In this document: piece by piece, positions 36,834 through 47,242 of the stretch
Position numbering within the stretch: position 1 is the stretch's first letter
Layout: every line of letters begins with the position of its first letter
Source of the DNA: Cordilura impudica
Lineage: Eukaryota > Arthropoda > Insecta > Diptera > Scathophagidae
DNA length: 64,000 bases
Reading direction: 5' to 3'
Assembly: GCA_963682025.1 (NCBI GenBank)
Contig: OY821519.1
Span: 157,719,082-157,783,081, forward strand
The notes under the pieces: generated by a model
The model's database searches: none
What the model saw: only the letters and a program-made list of their open reading frames with translations
What the model was told of the DNA's origin: nothing
Made by a program: the position numbers and the translations under genes

Positions 36834-38120
36834 GGAGCAAAGTTGTATCATAAAGTTACTGGTCCGCCAGTGACGGTTGATACTTCGCCCATGCCTATAA
36901 CCTACCTCCACGTGGTGCTCCCGGGCAATGCTAGGCAAAGCCAGTTAATTCTGGTGATTATTCCTAGCGGCTAAAGGTTAAGGTCAGGTCCACCAAGTAC
37001 TATTCTTTTTGGGAAATAACTTGGTAGTGGCTAGTATGTGGCCAGGCTGGCTACGAAGCCTTACCTGAGGCTATAAATAGGTACCACGGGTAAGCTATCA
37101 AGCCCAAGGTTACCTCACAGAGTCTTCATTGTCAAAGACGGCATAAGCAAAAACACAAAACTGGAGGTGTCAAAACCTACCAGATGAAATGGTTGTCACA
37201 TCCCATAATTGTGTAGGTGTCCTAAGGTGTAATGATGTAATATAGGTAAGATGGTAAGATGGTACATGAGCGAAAGGAGACCGGGTGTGGGTGCGTCAGT
37301 TGTCCTGACAAGATACCATGACGGAGGAATGGAGCAAGAGTGTGGGTCGAAGACAAGTCGAAGGCGTTTGAGACAGGCGCACATGTCAATACAGCGTCCA
37401 AGACTTGGAGACCAGTTGAAAAGCGAATTACCGAAAGTTGACGTAAGCATCATCTAGCATGATGGCGCCGATTAGTAAGTTCGGAGCGTAGTAGACGGAG
37501 GCAGGCATGAGTCGAAAAGTTCGAAGCTGTGAATGGATGAGCTAGTACCAATCCTAGCAAAGATGGCCATTGCAGTAGAATAAGTAGGCAAGAGGGTCGG
37601 ATGGAAGATGAGTCCAAGAACGCTTGAGTCATTCGACAATACAGTGTTTCGCGGACGAAACGGAAATCGGTTGAAATGTTGGTAATGAACGTTGTACATA
37701 TCAGGGCCACCTGATAATAACAGCTAGTAAGAACGAGCGTAGTAGACAAATGGACGGTTATTGGAAGTATGTGTTTTTGCAAGTGCTGCTGATGACCGAG
37801 GACAATGTGTTGTACCCTTAAATAGCTTTTTTGGGAACGGCCCCTCGGGGAGTTTCGTGGTGGCTGTGGTAGCCCAAAATCGCGGGAAGAACACAGTTCG
37901 ATGTGGAGTTGCATTTCAACCAGCCGGGTCTACGACCCATAGGCTTTTAGATCGGGCCAATCCAATAGCAAAGGAAGGAGTTTATGCCAAAACAATTCTC
38001 CTAGTTTGCTACCATCTAAGGAAGGGGCGCCGGTGGACGCCTTGTATCTCACCCAGTGCTAAGCACACCGTGTGGTTAAGTCAACATGACAGGAACGCAC
38101 GTAAAACTCAAGAGACTTCT
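36834..38120. mobile_element. Unidentified 1.29-kb insertion in the integrase gene, with 14-bp target duplication
   Basis: The host sequence gtcactatgtattg stands at 36820-36833 and again at 38121-38134, and the integrase reading frame resumes exactly across the pair. The insertion is clearly richer in G+C than its surroundings and has no recognisable protein. Inside it, about 37305-37460 and 37600-37720 look like imperfect tandem relatives (gtcaatacagcgtccaagac ... agttgaaaagcg against gacaatacagtgtttcgcgg ... ggttgaaatgttgg). A variable 14-bp duplication suggests target-primed integration, as in LINEs or retroposed RNAs, but there is no poly(A). The left part (minus strand: gggagcaccacgtggaggta) resembles a structured 3' UTR. 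A non-coding derivative of an R1-like LINE is possible; identity is open. Confidence 0.75.
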
Positions 38121-38134
38121 GTCACTATGTATTG

Positions 38135-39566
38135 TTTCGGGAACTCCGAACTTATTGAACACTTCATGAACCAAAAACTGCACTATATTTTTCGCTGTAG
38201 CCTCTTTCATTGCTTTAATAAAAGTGAATTTTGAAAAATGGTCTACTACGATAAATATATAGGCGTTGCCCCTTTTCGACCTTGGGTATTTCCCGAGAAA
38301 ATCTATATATATTTTCTGTAATGGCCTTTCGGTTTGTACTTCATCCCCTATTGTCGGTCTAAATTTTGGTTCGAAGGTTTAGCTTCCTTGCACACTTGGC
38401 AATTTAATACATAATTTCGGACTTGAATCGTCATTTTTGGCCAACAATATAATTGTTTTAGCCGGCTTAAAGTCTTATACAGGCCCCCGTGTGCTGAAAT
38501 TGTCGCATCATGAGCCTTTTCAATCAGAATGTGTGTGATTTCCTGAGGAATCCACAATTTCCAAACACATTCATCTAAACTATCCGCTCTATCAAAGTTC
38601 GTTTTCCTAAAGATTTTTCCGTTTTCCACCTTTAAATCCGGGAGTTTGTGTTGATTTTCTTGAATATTTTGTGCTAGGCTCACATATTCCTCACTTTCAA
38701 ACTCATTGGTTTCAAAGTCAAAATAATCTTCGCTGATTTCATCGACTTGAATTGACATTCGCGATAGCATGTCGGCAACCACATTTTCCGATCCCTTTCG
38801 GTGTTCGATATCAAAATCGAAAGCCTGAAGTTGTAATGCCCACCTAGCCAACCGTCCACTAAGGTCCTTCAAGGACATTAACAATTTAAGGCTAGCGTGG
38901 TCAGTGATAACCGTAAACTTCATCATTTCAACGTAGGGTCTAAACCTCTTTACCGCTAAAATGGCCGCTAAATATTCCTTTTCGGTCACGGAGTAGTTCT
39001 TTTGACACGTGTTCAGTTTCTGCGAATAAAACGCTATTGGATTTTCATCCCCACCGTCATTTTTCTGGAAAAGAACTGCTCCGATCCCGAACTCTGATGC
39101 GTCACATTGAATGAAGAATTGCCTAGAAAAATCGGGATGGCGTAGTACTGGGGCAGTTGTCAGCGCGTACTTTTGCTTTTTCCCTTTTTTCAAGGTGTCG
39201 GTGAGCGCTGCTGATATGGAGGCGAAATCTTTTATGAATCGCCTATACCATCCTGCCGTCCCTAAAAAGCTCCTAACCTCCCTCGGCGACTTAGGCAATT
39301 TGATTCTCTGTATCGCGGCCAACTTTTCGGGATCGGTTTTTAATATACCGCCACCAATAACGAACCCTAAATATCTCAATTCTTTGAAACAAAACATTGA
39401 TTTTTAAGACCTATCGTAAGGTTTGCCTTTTTCAAGCATTCAGCAACTTCGTTGAGCAGTCGCAAGTGTGTTGAAAATTCATCGGATATTATCAGAAGGT
39501 CGTCAAGGTAGATAACCACGTTCGATTTGAGCTTCGCCGGTATCACCTTGTCCATTAACCTACACA
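38135..39566 (-). pseudogene. Gypsy-like pol: RT end, RNase H and integrase N-terminal part
   Basis: From right to left: RT palm with VVIYLDDLLIIS (about 39485-39520; LDD replaces the more common variable-DD), a frameshift near 39390, the RT thumb (KELRYLGFVIGGG, FLGTAGWYRRFIKDFA), RNase H (FIQCDASEFGIGAVLF, YSVTEKEYLAAILAVKRFRP, FTVITDHASLKLLM) and the integrase HHCC finger (HDATISAHGGLYKTL ... CQVCKEAK). A second frameshift near 38345 (one base lost in a T run) leads to the core YIDFLGKYPRSKRGNAY with the first catalytic Asp and the VVDHFSKF block. It ends at VPETIHSD where the 1.29-kb insertion starts. Together these parts would copy RNA to DNA, remove RNA and integrate. Confidence 0.88.
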
Positions 39567-39570
39567 ATCG

Positions 39571-42103
39571 TGTAATGGTGCGGCGGTGGTGGAAGTTCCG
39601 TTGGGCGCCATTTCTGTAATGGTGCGGCGGTGGTTGGAATTTCCGCTTCCTGTTTCCCTGAGCCTTTACTGGTCGCATGTGCTTGCGAAGGGGCCTAGCT
39701 CGCCGGATGGGTGGGGTCTTGCTCAGGCCCAGGGAAACCGCACTACAGATTTTCACGTGCGATTTATAAAAAAAAAACTGTCAAAAAAACGGATACTAAA
39801 TGGATGGATGGCATACTTACCTTCCGGTGGGGACTAGATGTTATGCCCCTTTTTGCCCTCCCTTCCATGTTACCTGATATTCCATCTTACTTGGAGGTAA
39901 CCCACTGCAATGAAAAGATTTGGTTTGGTTTGGTTTGGTTTTCTACATTGGTTTTAACAAAAGTTTTTATTTAACCTTCATTTTAAGGTTATAAATTTAA
40001 ATTATAATTATCAAAATTTATTTCATTGTTTTTTTTTTATATTATCGCAAAATTTTACCTTTTAGAAAAATTTTTAATTTTAACAACATATTATTTTTTT
40101 TTTTAAGCCAAATTTTAATCATTAGCAAAATTTTAAGTTTAGCAAAATTTTAATTTTTAGGGATATTTTAATTTTAGGAAAAATTTTTATTTATAGCCCG
40201 ATTTTAATTTTAGGACAAATTTTAATTATAGCAAAAATTTTAAGTTTAGCAAAATTCGATTTCAGGGAAATTTTAAATTTAGGAAAATTTTTTTAAATTT
40301 TAGGAAAATTTTTAATAGTAGAAAAAAATTTTAATTTTAGCATTTTGAATTTTAGCACTATTTAATTTTGGCTTAATTTTAGCATTAGAAAAATTTTTGT
40401 TTAAACTTTATAATTAGACAATTTTACATTTAGGGAAATTCACATTTCGAAATGTTTTATTTTAGTTTAATTTTACAATAAGAGAAAATTTTTATAATCG
40501 AAAATTTTATAGTTAGTAAAAATTTTATATTTTAGCCAAATTTTATATATAACAAATTTATTTCTATTTAGCTTAAATTTATAAAAGTTCTTAACGTAGT
40601 AAAAATTTTAGTTTAATTAGAAAAATTTATTAATTTGGTAACATTTTAAATTTAATAAAAATTTTAAATTTAGAAAAATAATTATATTGTACAAAAATTT
40701 TTAAGTGGACAATTTAGGATTAATAAATAAAATTACCGCCTTGTGGTTGTACAGATGAAGCTGCTGCCGCCAGACGCCGTGGTTGTGTCTCCCAATATGC
40801 CATTAAAAAAATTGGCCATAGCTGCATTAAAAACGATATTGTTGCTGATTTCCATACAAAATGTTTATAATTCCTTAATTTTGTTTTATCAATCAGGTAC
40901 CCAATATTTTGTGGTTTTTATTTATTTAAGTTAATTAATACACAGTCTTAGAGAAGAAACAATCCATTTTGAAGGAATTTTGTAGTATTGCTTATTTGGT
41001 CTATGTCGATAATGTTTTTTTTTTAATTTTAATTATACTTTGAACTTTAATATTTTATATTTATTTATAGCAATTTAGTTCTTAACTTGATTTAATTTTT
41101 AGTTTAGTTTTTTTTTTTTTTATAATTATAGATTTAATACAAAAAGATAACTACAAAATATATTTGTTCGATTTTTAAATTTACATTTTTGCTCAGAACG
41201 CTTTCTTTAGCACAAACAGCAATACTATTAATTAACACAAACATTTTTTTATTTATTCACATGTCATTAAAATCTAGTTTTTTTTTTCTTAAAGTTTATT
41301 TAATTTTTATTTGTTTTTATTTCTAAACTTTTACACTACTTTTTAATTCACTTAACTATTTCTTAAATTTAATTTGACATTTCATTAGTCTTTTCTTATT
41401 TCTTCTATTCTTAAACACTACATTTTAATTTAAATTCTTAAGAGGGTTTTTCCTCAACCTTTCTTCTGCAACATTCAAAATTCAACTCCGTTTTAGTTTT
41501 AACGTCCTACATTTTAAGTTTCTTAATTTCTAATATTTTTTTTTTTTGGAACAACCGTCCTTAACACTACATTTTAAATTTTAATTTAAGGTTTTTCCTC
41601 AACCTGTTCATTTCACGATTAATCTTCAACTCCCTTTAATTTTAAATGTCTTTTTGTTCAAGCCAATCTTCTTCATTCATTCATTATCTCTAGATAAAAA
41701 CCTGTTTATTAAAAAAAAAATCGCCACCAATTCATTGAGGCCATTCACACTCATTCATAATACTCTCTAGCATTGAAAACACGCTCACTCATGTATGACG
41801 ATGAGAGTACGTGAAATCAATACAAGAACAAAAAGTGGTTTGACCAGACTGATTGTAAAGTTTATGATTGAGTGAATGGACATACAACAATAAAACAGGC
41901 AGTTGGTAACAAAAAAACGAACATCAAGTGTTTTATTAAAGTGTACAGAAAACACAAAACAAACATTTAAACAAATCACATACAGACGAATTTTTTTTTC
42001 ATGCAAAAATTTTGCATGGCAAAAGACATAAATAACGTTTCGTTTTAATGTAACTTGTATGTGCTTCTAAGTACAGTCTTCACCAAAACAAACGGCCATC
42101 ACA
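39571..42103 (-). repeat. 3' LTR of the LARD-like element, with a duplicated terminal piece
   Basis: The regular LTR is 39615-42103. An extra 44 bp (39571-39614) precedes it: a partial LTR end (TGTAATGGTGCGGCGGTGGT then ggaagttccg) followed by ttgggcgccatttc, which is the inner 10 bases of the primer-binding site plus the 4-base spacer. The outer end of the element is therefore the duplicated LTR tip, and the piece of primer-binding site lies between the two tips. Open frames inside the LTR are A+T-rich chance frames shared by both copies. Confidence 0.85.
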
Positions 42104-43400
42104 AAACAGATGATTTTGATTTCCATGAAAGGAAAAATCAACTGAAACGGTCGGATGGGTTTTTAAGGTTTGCCATTTTTTTAAAACTTTGCCTTGAGTT
42201 TAAATCTTCTGCATATAAAACAAAGAAATCAAAACAGCAGTTTACGCTGTTGGGGTTTTCCAAAACATGGTTCGATATCCATCGTTCAACGGAAAAGATT
42301 CCAACACAGAGATTTTTATTTATTTATTTTAAAAATTCAGTGTATTGGATTCTTTTTTTCGGACAGAGACCTTAAACTAGCGATTTTTGTTCCTTTCAAA
42401 ATTCGGTGATTTAAGTTCTCTCATTAAACAATGGACATGGACGCAGATGTTTTGGGGCACCTTACTAAATTAAAACCGGTGTTTTGAACTCTCCCATTAT
42501 AAAAAAAAAAATTTATACAGAGGCTTTGTCGGAAATGGGCTTAATACAGGACTATCTCTAAAATTGTGTTAGGTTATGTTATGAGATAATGAATTAATGA
42601 AGATTAGCTTAATGTCAAACAAATGTCATAATTAAATTCAAGTCAAGATCAAGAAAAGAATTTTAGAAAATTAAACTAGGTTCTAAAATTAAATTAGGCT
42701 CAATACAAAAATTCAATTAGGTTTTAAAATTATATTAGGTTCAAATCGAACCCACGCAAAAGTTTTAAATATTTTACATTTTTTTTTTCAATAAATGTAT
42801 CCCCAATGTAGTAATCAAAACCAAACCAATTACTACAAAAATCCGTAAGTAAGTATGACCATTCATCAAAAAAATAAAAATTTTAAGTTTGAGACTTCAA
42901 TATTTTTTTCCGAGAGTTTGCTACTATTTCGGTACCATAAAAATCATTTTGGACAGGGGACCGGTTCATTTAGAACGAAGTTCCTGTATTCCACAAATAA
43001 TTTTTACTGACCAAAGCAAATTAAAAATCACAAAAGTTAAATTAAATTGTTGAAGTGTGAACTAAATCTCAAAACCCGTTTCCAATTCGGTCAATTTAAA
43101 TAGTGATTAACACATATTTAATTGAAATTCCAGAAGTGGAAATACTGGAATGAAACTTAGGACACTTACGCAAAAAAGGATGTTAAGGAACAATTTCCCG
43201 GTGCACAGATGTTAAAATTAAAAAAATTGTAGTTCCTTTTTAGAAAATTATGAATTAGAAAAAAATCCGGTCTATTGTTTCGAGCCCCACGTTGGTGTTA
43301 GCAACGTGGTTATCGAAAATTAACAACTTATCGGCCCCACGTTGGGCGCCATTTCTTTAATGGTGCGGCAACGTGGTTATCGAAAATGATCAACTTATCG
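42104..43400. other. Interior of the LARD-like element, non-coding
   Basis: No gag or pol similarity on either strand. Contains 'aattaggttctaaaattaaa'-type short repeats around 42670-42740 (attaggtt three times) and, at 43280-43400, two tandem relatives of the primer-binding region (see that entry). No convincing polypurine tract is seen beside 42103. Confidence 0.7.
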
Positions 43401-43418
43401 GCCCCACGTTGGGCGCCA
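43283..43418 (-). promoter_or_regulatory. Multiplied primer-binding site region of the LARD-like element
   Basis: On the minus strand the proper primer-binding site is TGGCGCCCAACGTGGGGC (43401-43418), followed by cgataagttgatcattttcg, ataaccacgttgc. Then a mutated LTR tip (CGCACCATTAAAGAAA) and a second perfect site (43334-43351) with nearly the same follow-on sequence appear, then a third partial site (ccaacgtggggctcg, about 43283-43296). So the LTR-tip/PBS/leader unit is repeated in tandem. The site resembles those pairing with the 3' end of tRNA-Lys (TGGCGCCC start). Confidence 0.8.
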
Positions 43419-43422
43419 TTTC

Positions 43423-45905
43423 TGTTATGGTGCGGCGTTGGTTGGAATTTCCGCTTCCTGTTTCCCTTTACGTGCTTGCGAAGGGGCCTAGCTCGCCGGA
43501 TGGGTGGGGTCTTGCTCAGGCCCAGGGAAACCGCACTACAGATTTTCACGTGCGATTTATAAAAAAAAAACTGTCAAAAAAACGGATACTAAATGGATGG
43601 ATGGCATACTTACCTTCCGGTGGGGACTAGATGTTATGCCCCTTTTTGCCCTCCCTTCCATGTTACCTGATATTCCATCTTACTTGGAGGTAACCCACTG
43701 CAATGAAAAGATTTGGTTTGGTTTGGTTTGGTTTTCTACATTGGTTTTAACAAAAGTTTTTATTTAACCTTCATTTTAAGGTTATAAATTTAAATTATAA
43801 TTATCAAAATTTATTTTATTGTTTTTTTTTTATATTATCGCAAAATTTTACCTTTTAGAAAAATTTTTAATTTTAACAACATATTATTTTTTTTTTTTTT
43901 TTAGCCAAATTTTAATCATTAGCAAAATTTTAAGTTTAGCAAAATTTTAATTTTTAGGGATATTTTAATTTTAGGAAAAATTTTTATTTATAGCCCAATT
44001 TTAATTTTAGGACAAATTTTAATTATAGCAAAAATTTTAAGTTTAGCAAAATTCGATTTCAGGGAAATTTTAAATTTAGGAAAATTATTTTAAATTTTAG
44101 GAAAATTTTTAATAGTAGAAAAAAATTTTAATTTTAGCATTTTGAATTTTAGCACTATTTAATTTTGGCTTAATTTTAGCATTAGAAAAATTTTTGTTTA
44201 AACTTTATAATTAGACAATTTTACATTTAGGGAAATTCACATTTCGAAATGTTTTATTTTAGTTTAATTTTACAATAAAAGAAAATTTTTATAATCGAAA
44301 ATTTTATAGTTAGTAAAAATTTTATATTTTAGCCAAATTTTATATATAGCAAATTTATTTCTATTTAGCTTAAATTTATAAAAGTTCTTAACGTAGTAAA
44401 AATTTTAGTTTAATTAGAAAAATTTATTAATTTGGTAACATTTTAAATTTAATAAAAATTTTAAATTTAGAAAAATAATTATATTGTACAAAAATTTTTA
44501 AGTGGACAATTTAGGATTAATAAATAAAATTACCGCCTTGTGGTTGTACAGATGAAGCTGCTGCCGCCAGACGCCGTGGTTGTGTCTCGCAATATGCCAT
44601 TAAAAAAATTGGCCATAGCTGCATTAATAACGATATTGTTGCTGATTTCCATACAAAATGTTTATAATTCCTTAATTTTGTTTTATCAATCAGGTACCCA
44701 ATATTTTGTGGTTTTTATTTATTTAAGTTAATTAATACACAGTCTTAGAGAAGAAACAATCCATTTTGAAGGAATTTTGTAGTATTGCTTATTTGGTCTA
44801 TGTCGATAATGTTTTTTTTTTAATTTTAATTATACTTTGAACTTTAATATTTTATATTTATTTATAGCAATTTAGTTCTTAACTCGATTTAATTTTTAGT
44901 TTAGTTTTTTTTTTAATAATTATAGATTTAATACAAAAAGATAGCTACAAAATATATTTGTTCGATTTTTAAATTTACATTTTTGCTCAGAACGCTTTCT
45001 TTAGCACAAACAGCAATACTATTAATTAACACAAAATTTTTTTATTTATTCACATGTCATTAAAATCTAGTTTTTTTTTTCTTAAAGTTTATTTAATTTT
45101 TATTTGTTTTTATTTCTAAACTTTTACACTACTTTTTAATTCACTTAACTATTTCATAAATTTAATTTGACATTTCATTAGTCTTTTCTTATTTCTTTTA
45201 TTCTTAAACACTACATTTTAATTTAAATTCTTAAGAGGGTTTTTCCTCAACCTTTCTTCTGCAACATTCAAAATTCAACTCCGTTTTAGTTTTAACGTCC
45301 TACATTTTAAGTTTCTTAATTTCTAATATTTTTTTTTTTTTTTGGAACAACCGTCCTTAACACTACATTTTAAATTTTAATTTAAGGTTTTTCCTCAACC
45401 TGTTCATTTCACGATTAATCTTCAACTCCCTTTAATTATAAATGTCTTTTTGTTCAAGCCAATCTTCTTCATTCATTCATTATCTCTAGATAAAAACCTG
45501 TTTATTAAAAAAAAAATCGCCACCAATTCATTGAGGCCATTCACACTCATTCATAATACTCTCTAGCATTGAAAACACGCTCACTCATGTATGGCGATGA
45601 GAGTACGTGAAATCAATACAAGAACAAAAAGTGGTTTGACCAGACTGATTGTAAAGTTTATGATTGAGTGAATGGACATACAACAATAAAACAGGCAGTT
45701 GGTAACAAAAAAACGAACATCAAGTGTTTTATTAAAGTGTACAGAAAACACAAAACAAACATTTAAACAAATCACATACAGACGAAACCGTATTTTTTTT
45801 TCATGCAAAAATTTTGCATGGCAAAAGACATAAATAACGTTTCGTTTTAATGTGACTTGTATGTGCTTCTAAGTACAGTCTTCACCAAAACAAACGGCCG
45901 TCACA
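43423..45905 (-). repeat. 5' LTR of the LARD-like element
   Basis: 2483 bp, TGTTATGGTGCGG ... CGGCCGTCACA in + sense, nearly identical to 39615-42103 apart from scattered substitutions, homopolymer length changes, a missing piece near 43468 (agcctttactggtcgcat is absent here) and a few added bases near 45787. Promoter and polyadenylation signals must lie in it, but none can be named with confidence. Confidence 0.88.
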
Positions 45906-45909
45906 ATCG

Positions 45910-46580
45910 CTGAGCCGCATTACATAGACCAAACGGCATCACTCGAAACTGGTATAGCGGTCGACCGGGAACCGTGAAAGCCGTGTAAGCCTTAGATTCT
46001 TCCTCTAGTTCTATTTGCCAGAAGGCATATTTTAGGTCAACGCTGCTGATATATTGTGTCTGGTTTATGCGGCTCAGTATCCCATCGATATTCTGCAACG
46101 GATAGGCATCTTTTATTGTAACGTCATTGAGTTTTCGAGCGTCCAAGCAGAAACGGTTTTTTCGGGTTTCCTCACCACTGTGGTTCGGTTACTCCACGCG
46201 CTCTCACTCTCCTCAATGACGTTCAATGCCAGCATATTGTCTATTTCCGCGTAGACTATATCCTGCACTGCTGGGGATATAGGATAATGTTTTTGCTTCA
46301 CCGGGTTTGTACCATCAACCAATTTGATCTCGTGCTTTTCTAGCCCCGTGCACCCTAACCCTTTCTTTTCAAACGAAGGAAAATTCTGTATTGCCTTATC
46401 TAATTGCTGTCGTTGTTGTTCCGTTAAATCATGCATTTTCGTTTTATGCGTACTGTCGCTCTTAAGCAGGTCCGTGACTATCCCTACCCTAATTTCTTCT
46501 GCCGACATAATTTCCGGAGCGATTTTAATTTTTCTCCAAAAATCAACACCTAAATATATATCTGCTCCAAATCCGGACAT
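45910..46580 (-). pseudogene. Gypsy-like pol: protease-RT linker and RT fingers/palm
   Basis: The frame at 46580-46113 has the linker and RT start (YLGVDFWRKIKIAP, HEIKLVDGTNPVKQKHYPIS, ALNVIEESESAWSNRTTVVR). A frameshift in an A run near 46150 moves to the frame that begins in LDARKLNDVTIKDAYPLQNI, followed by SSVDLKYAFWQIELEE (catalytic Asp of the first RT motif) and FRVMPFGLCNAAQRL, where the LARD-like element interrupts. The continuation, with the YLDD motif, lies at 39566 and below. The wording of these blocks is closest, in my memory, to the Osvaldo/Ulysses group of fly gypsy elements; a tree would be needed to confirm it. Confidence 0.87.
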
Positions 46581-47242
46581 AGGTAAAAAGTAATGTTCTG
46601 AATTACGCCCTTATACTGGACATCTAAATCTGCTTTCCCTAACACCCGCTGAGCTTGTCCTGTAGCAGTGTACACATTATAAACTAAACACTTAATTTCA
46701 ATATCAAGCGTATCCACCATCTCTCTACAATTTTTGCCCAAAACACTTACCGAAGCCCCAGAATCCAACAACCCTTTGTACCTTTTTCCTCCAATTAATA
46801 TTTCGGCGTATGGTCGTGGATCGTCTTTATTTCGGAAGCGCTTGAGAGATTCGTATATTAGTTTCCTATTTTGGTTCCTTTTTGCGTATTCTGCTCTTAA
46901 CTTAAGACAATACTTAAATTTCCTGGCATTTGATCCTACTGACACGTTCTTCTTATTTTGTTGCTCAATTTCTACCTCTTCATCTTGGAAGTCCTTTTCA
47001 TTAAATATTTTGTCTCTAACTATTTTATAATGTCGTTCCCTAACTTCTTGCGGCAGATAATGCCGTATTTGAGAAAAACTGTTCGGGCTTGCATTTGTGC
47101 ATTTTTGGCAGTTGGATGAAATTACCCCCGGATTACCACATCGGTAACAAAATAAATTTCTTTGCTCGGCCGGACAGTCTAGAAATATTTGTCCTGGTTC
47201 CTGGCAGTTCCAACATTTAAGACTGTGGGTTACTTCCGCCAC
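46550..47242 (-). pseudogene. Gypsy-like zinc knuckles and aspartic protease
   Basis: The frame carries two knuckles, CWNCQEPGQIFLDC and FCYRCGNPGVISSNC. In both the His expected in C-C-H-C is replaced or shifted (PGQI and PGVI where PGHI is usual), so nucleic-acid binding is probably impaired. A basic linker (RAEYAKRNQNRKLIYESLKR) follows, then the retropepsin active site LLDSGASVSVLG with the catalytic Asp intact, and a flap/dimer region (QYKGVIQNITFYLCPD). It overlaps the end of gag (47230-47242) in another frame and the RT frame (46550-46580), a layout that suggests frameshift expression or simple decay. Confidence 0.83.

Larger units (their letters stand above)
39571..45905 (-). mobile_element. 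LARD-like non-autonomous LTR retrotransposon, 6.3 kb, inserted in gypsy-like RT
   Basis: Bounded by TGTAATGG at 39571 and GTCACA at 45905 and flanked by ATCG (39567-39570 and 45906-45909). Without the insertion the host RT reads on smoothly from NAAQRL to CRLMDKV. It has two nearly identical direct repeats (39615-42103 and 43423-45905, about 2.49 kb) around a 1.3-kb interior with no gag or pol. The primer-binding site TGGCGCCCAACGTGGGGC (minus strand, 43401-43418) four bases inside the right repeat fixes the orientation. Large LTRs plus a non-coding interior match the LARD class. The near identity of the repeats points to a young insertion, later than the gypsy-like host. It must borrow proteins from an autonomous relative. 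Confidence 0.88.

Noticed and set aside
37450..37914. 154-residue open frame inside the G+C-rich insertion
   Set aside because: Overlapping open frames of similar length exist on the other strand because G+C-rich DNA has few stops. No domain recognised.
40743..42409. Short open frames repeated in both LARD LTRs (40743-40934, 41785-42006 and their copies)
   Set aside because: Present twice only because the LTR is duplicated. They have no domain, codon bias or conserved start.
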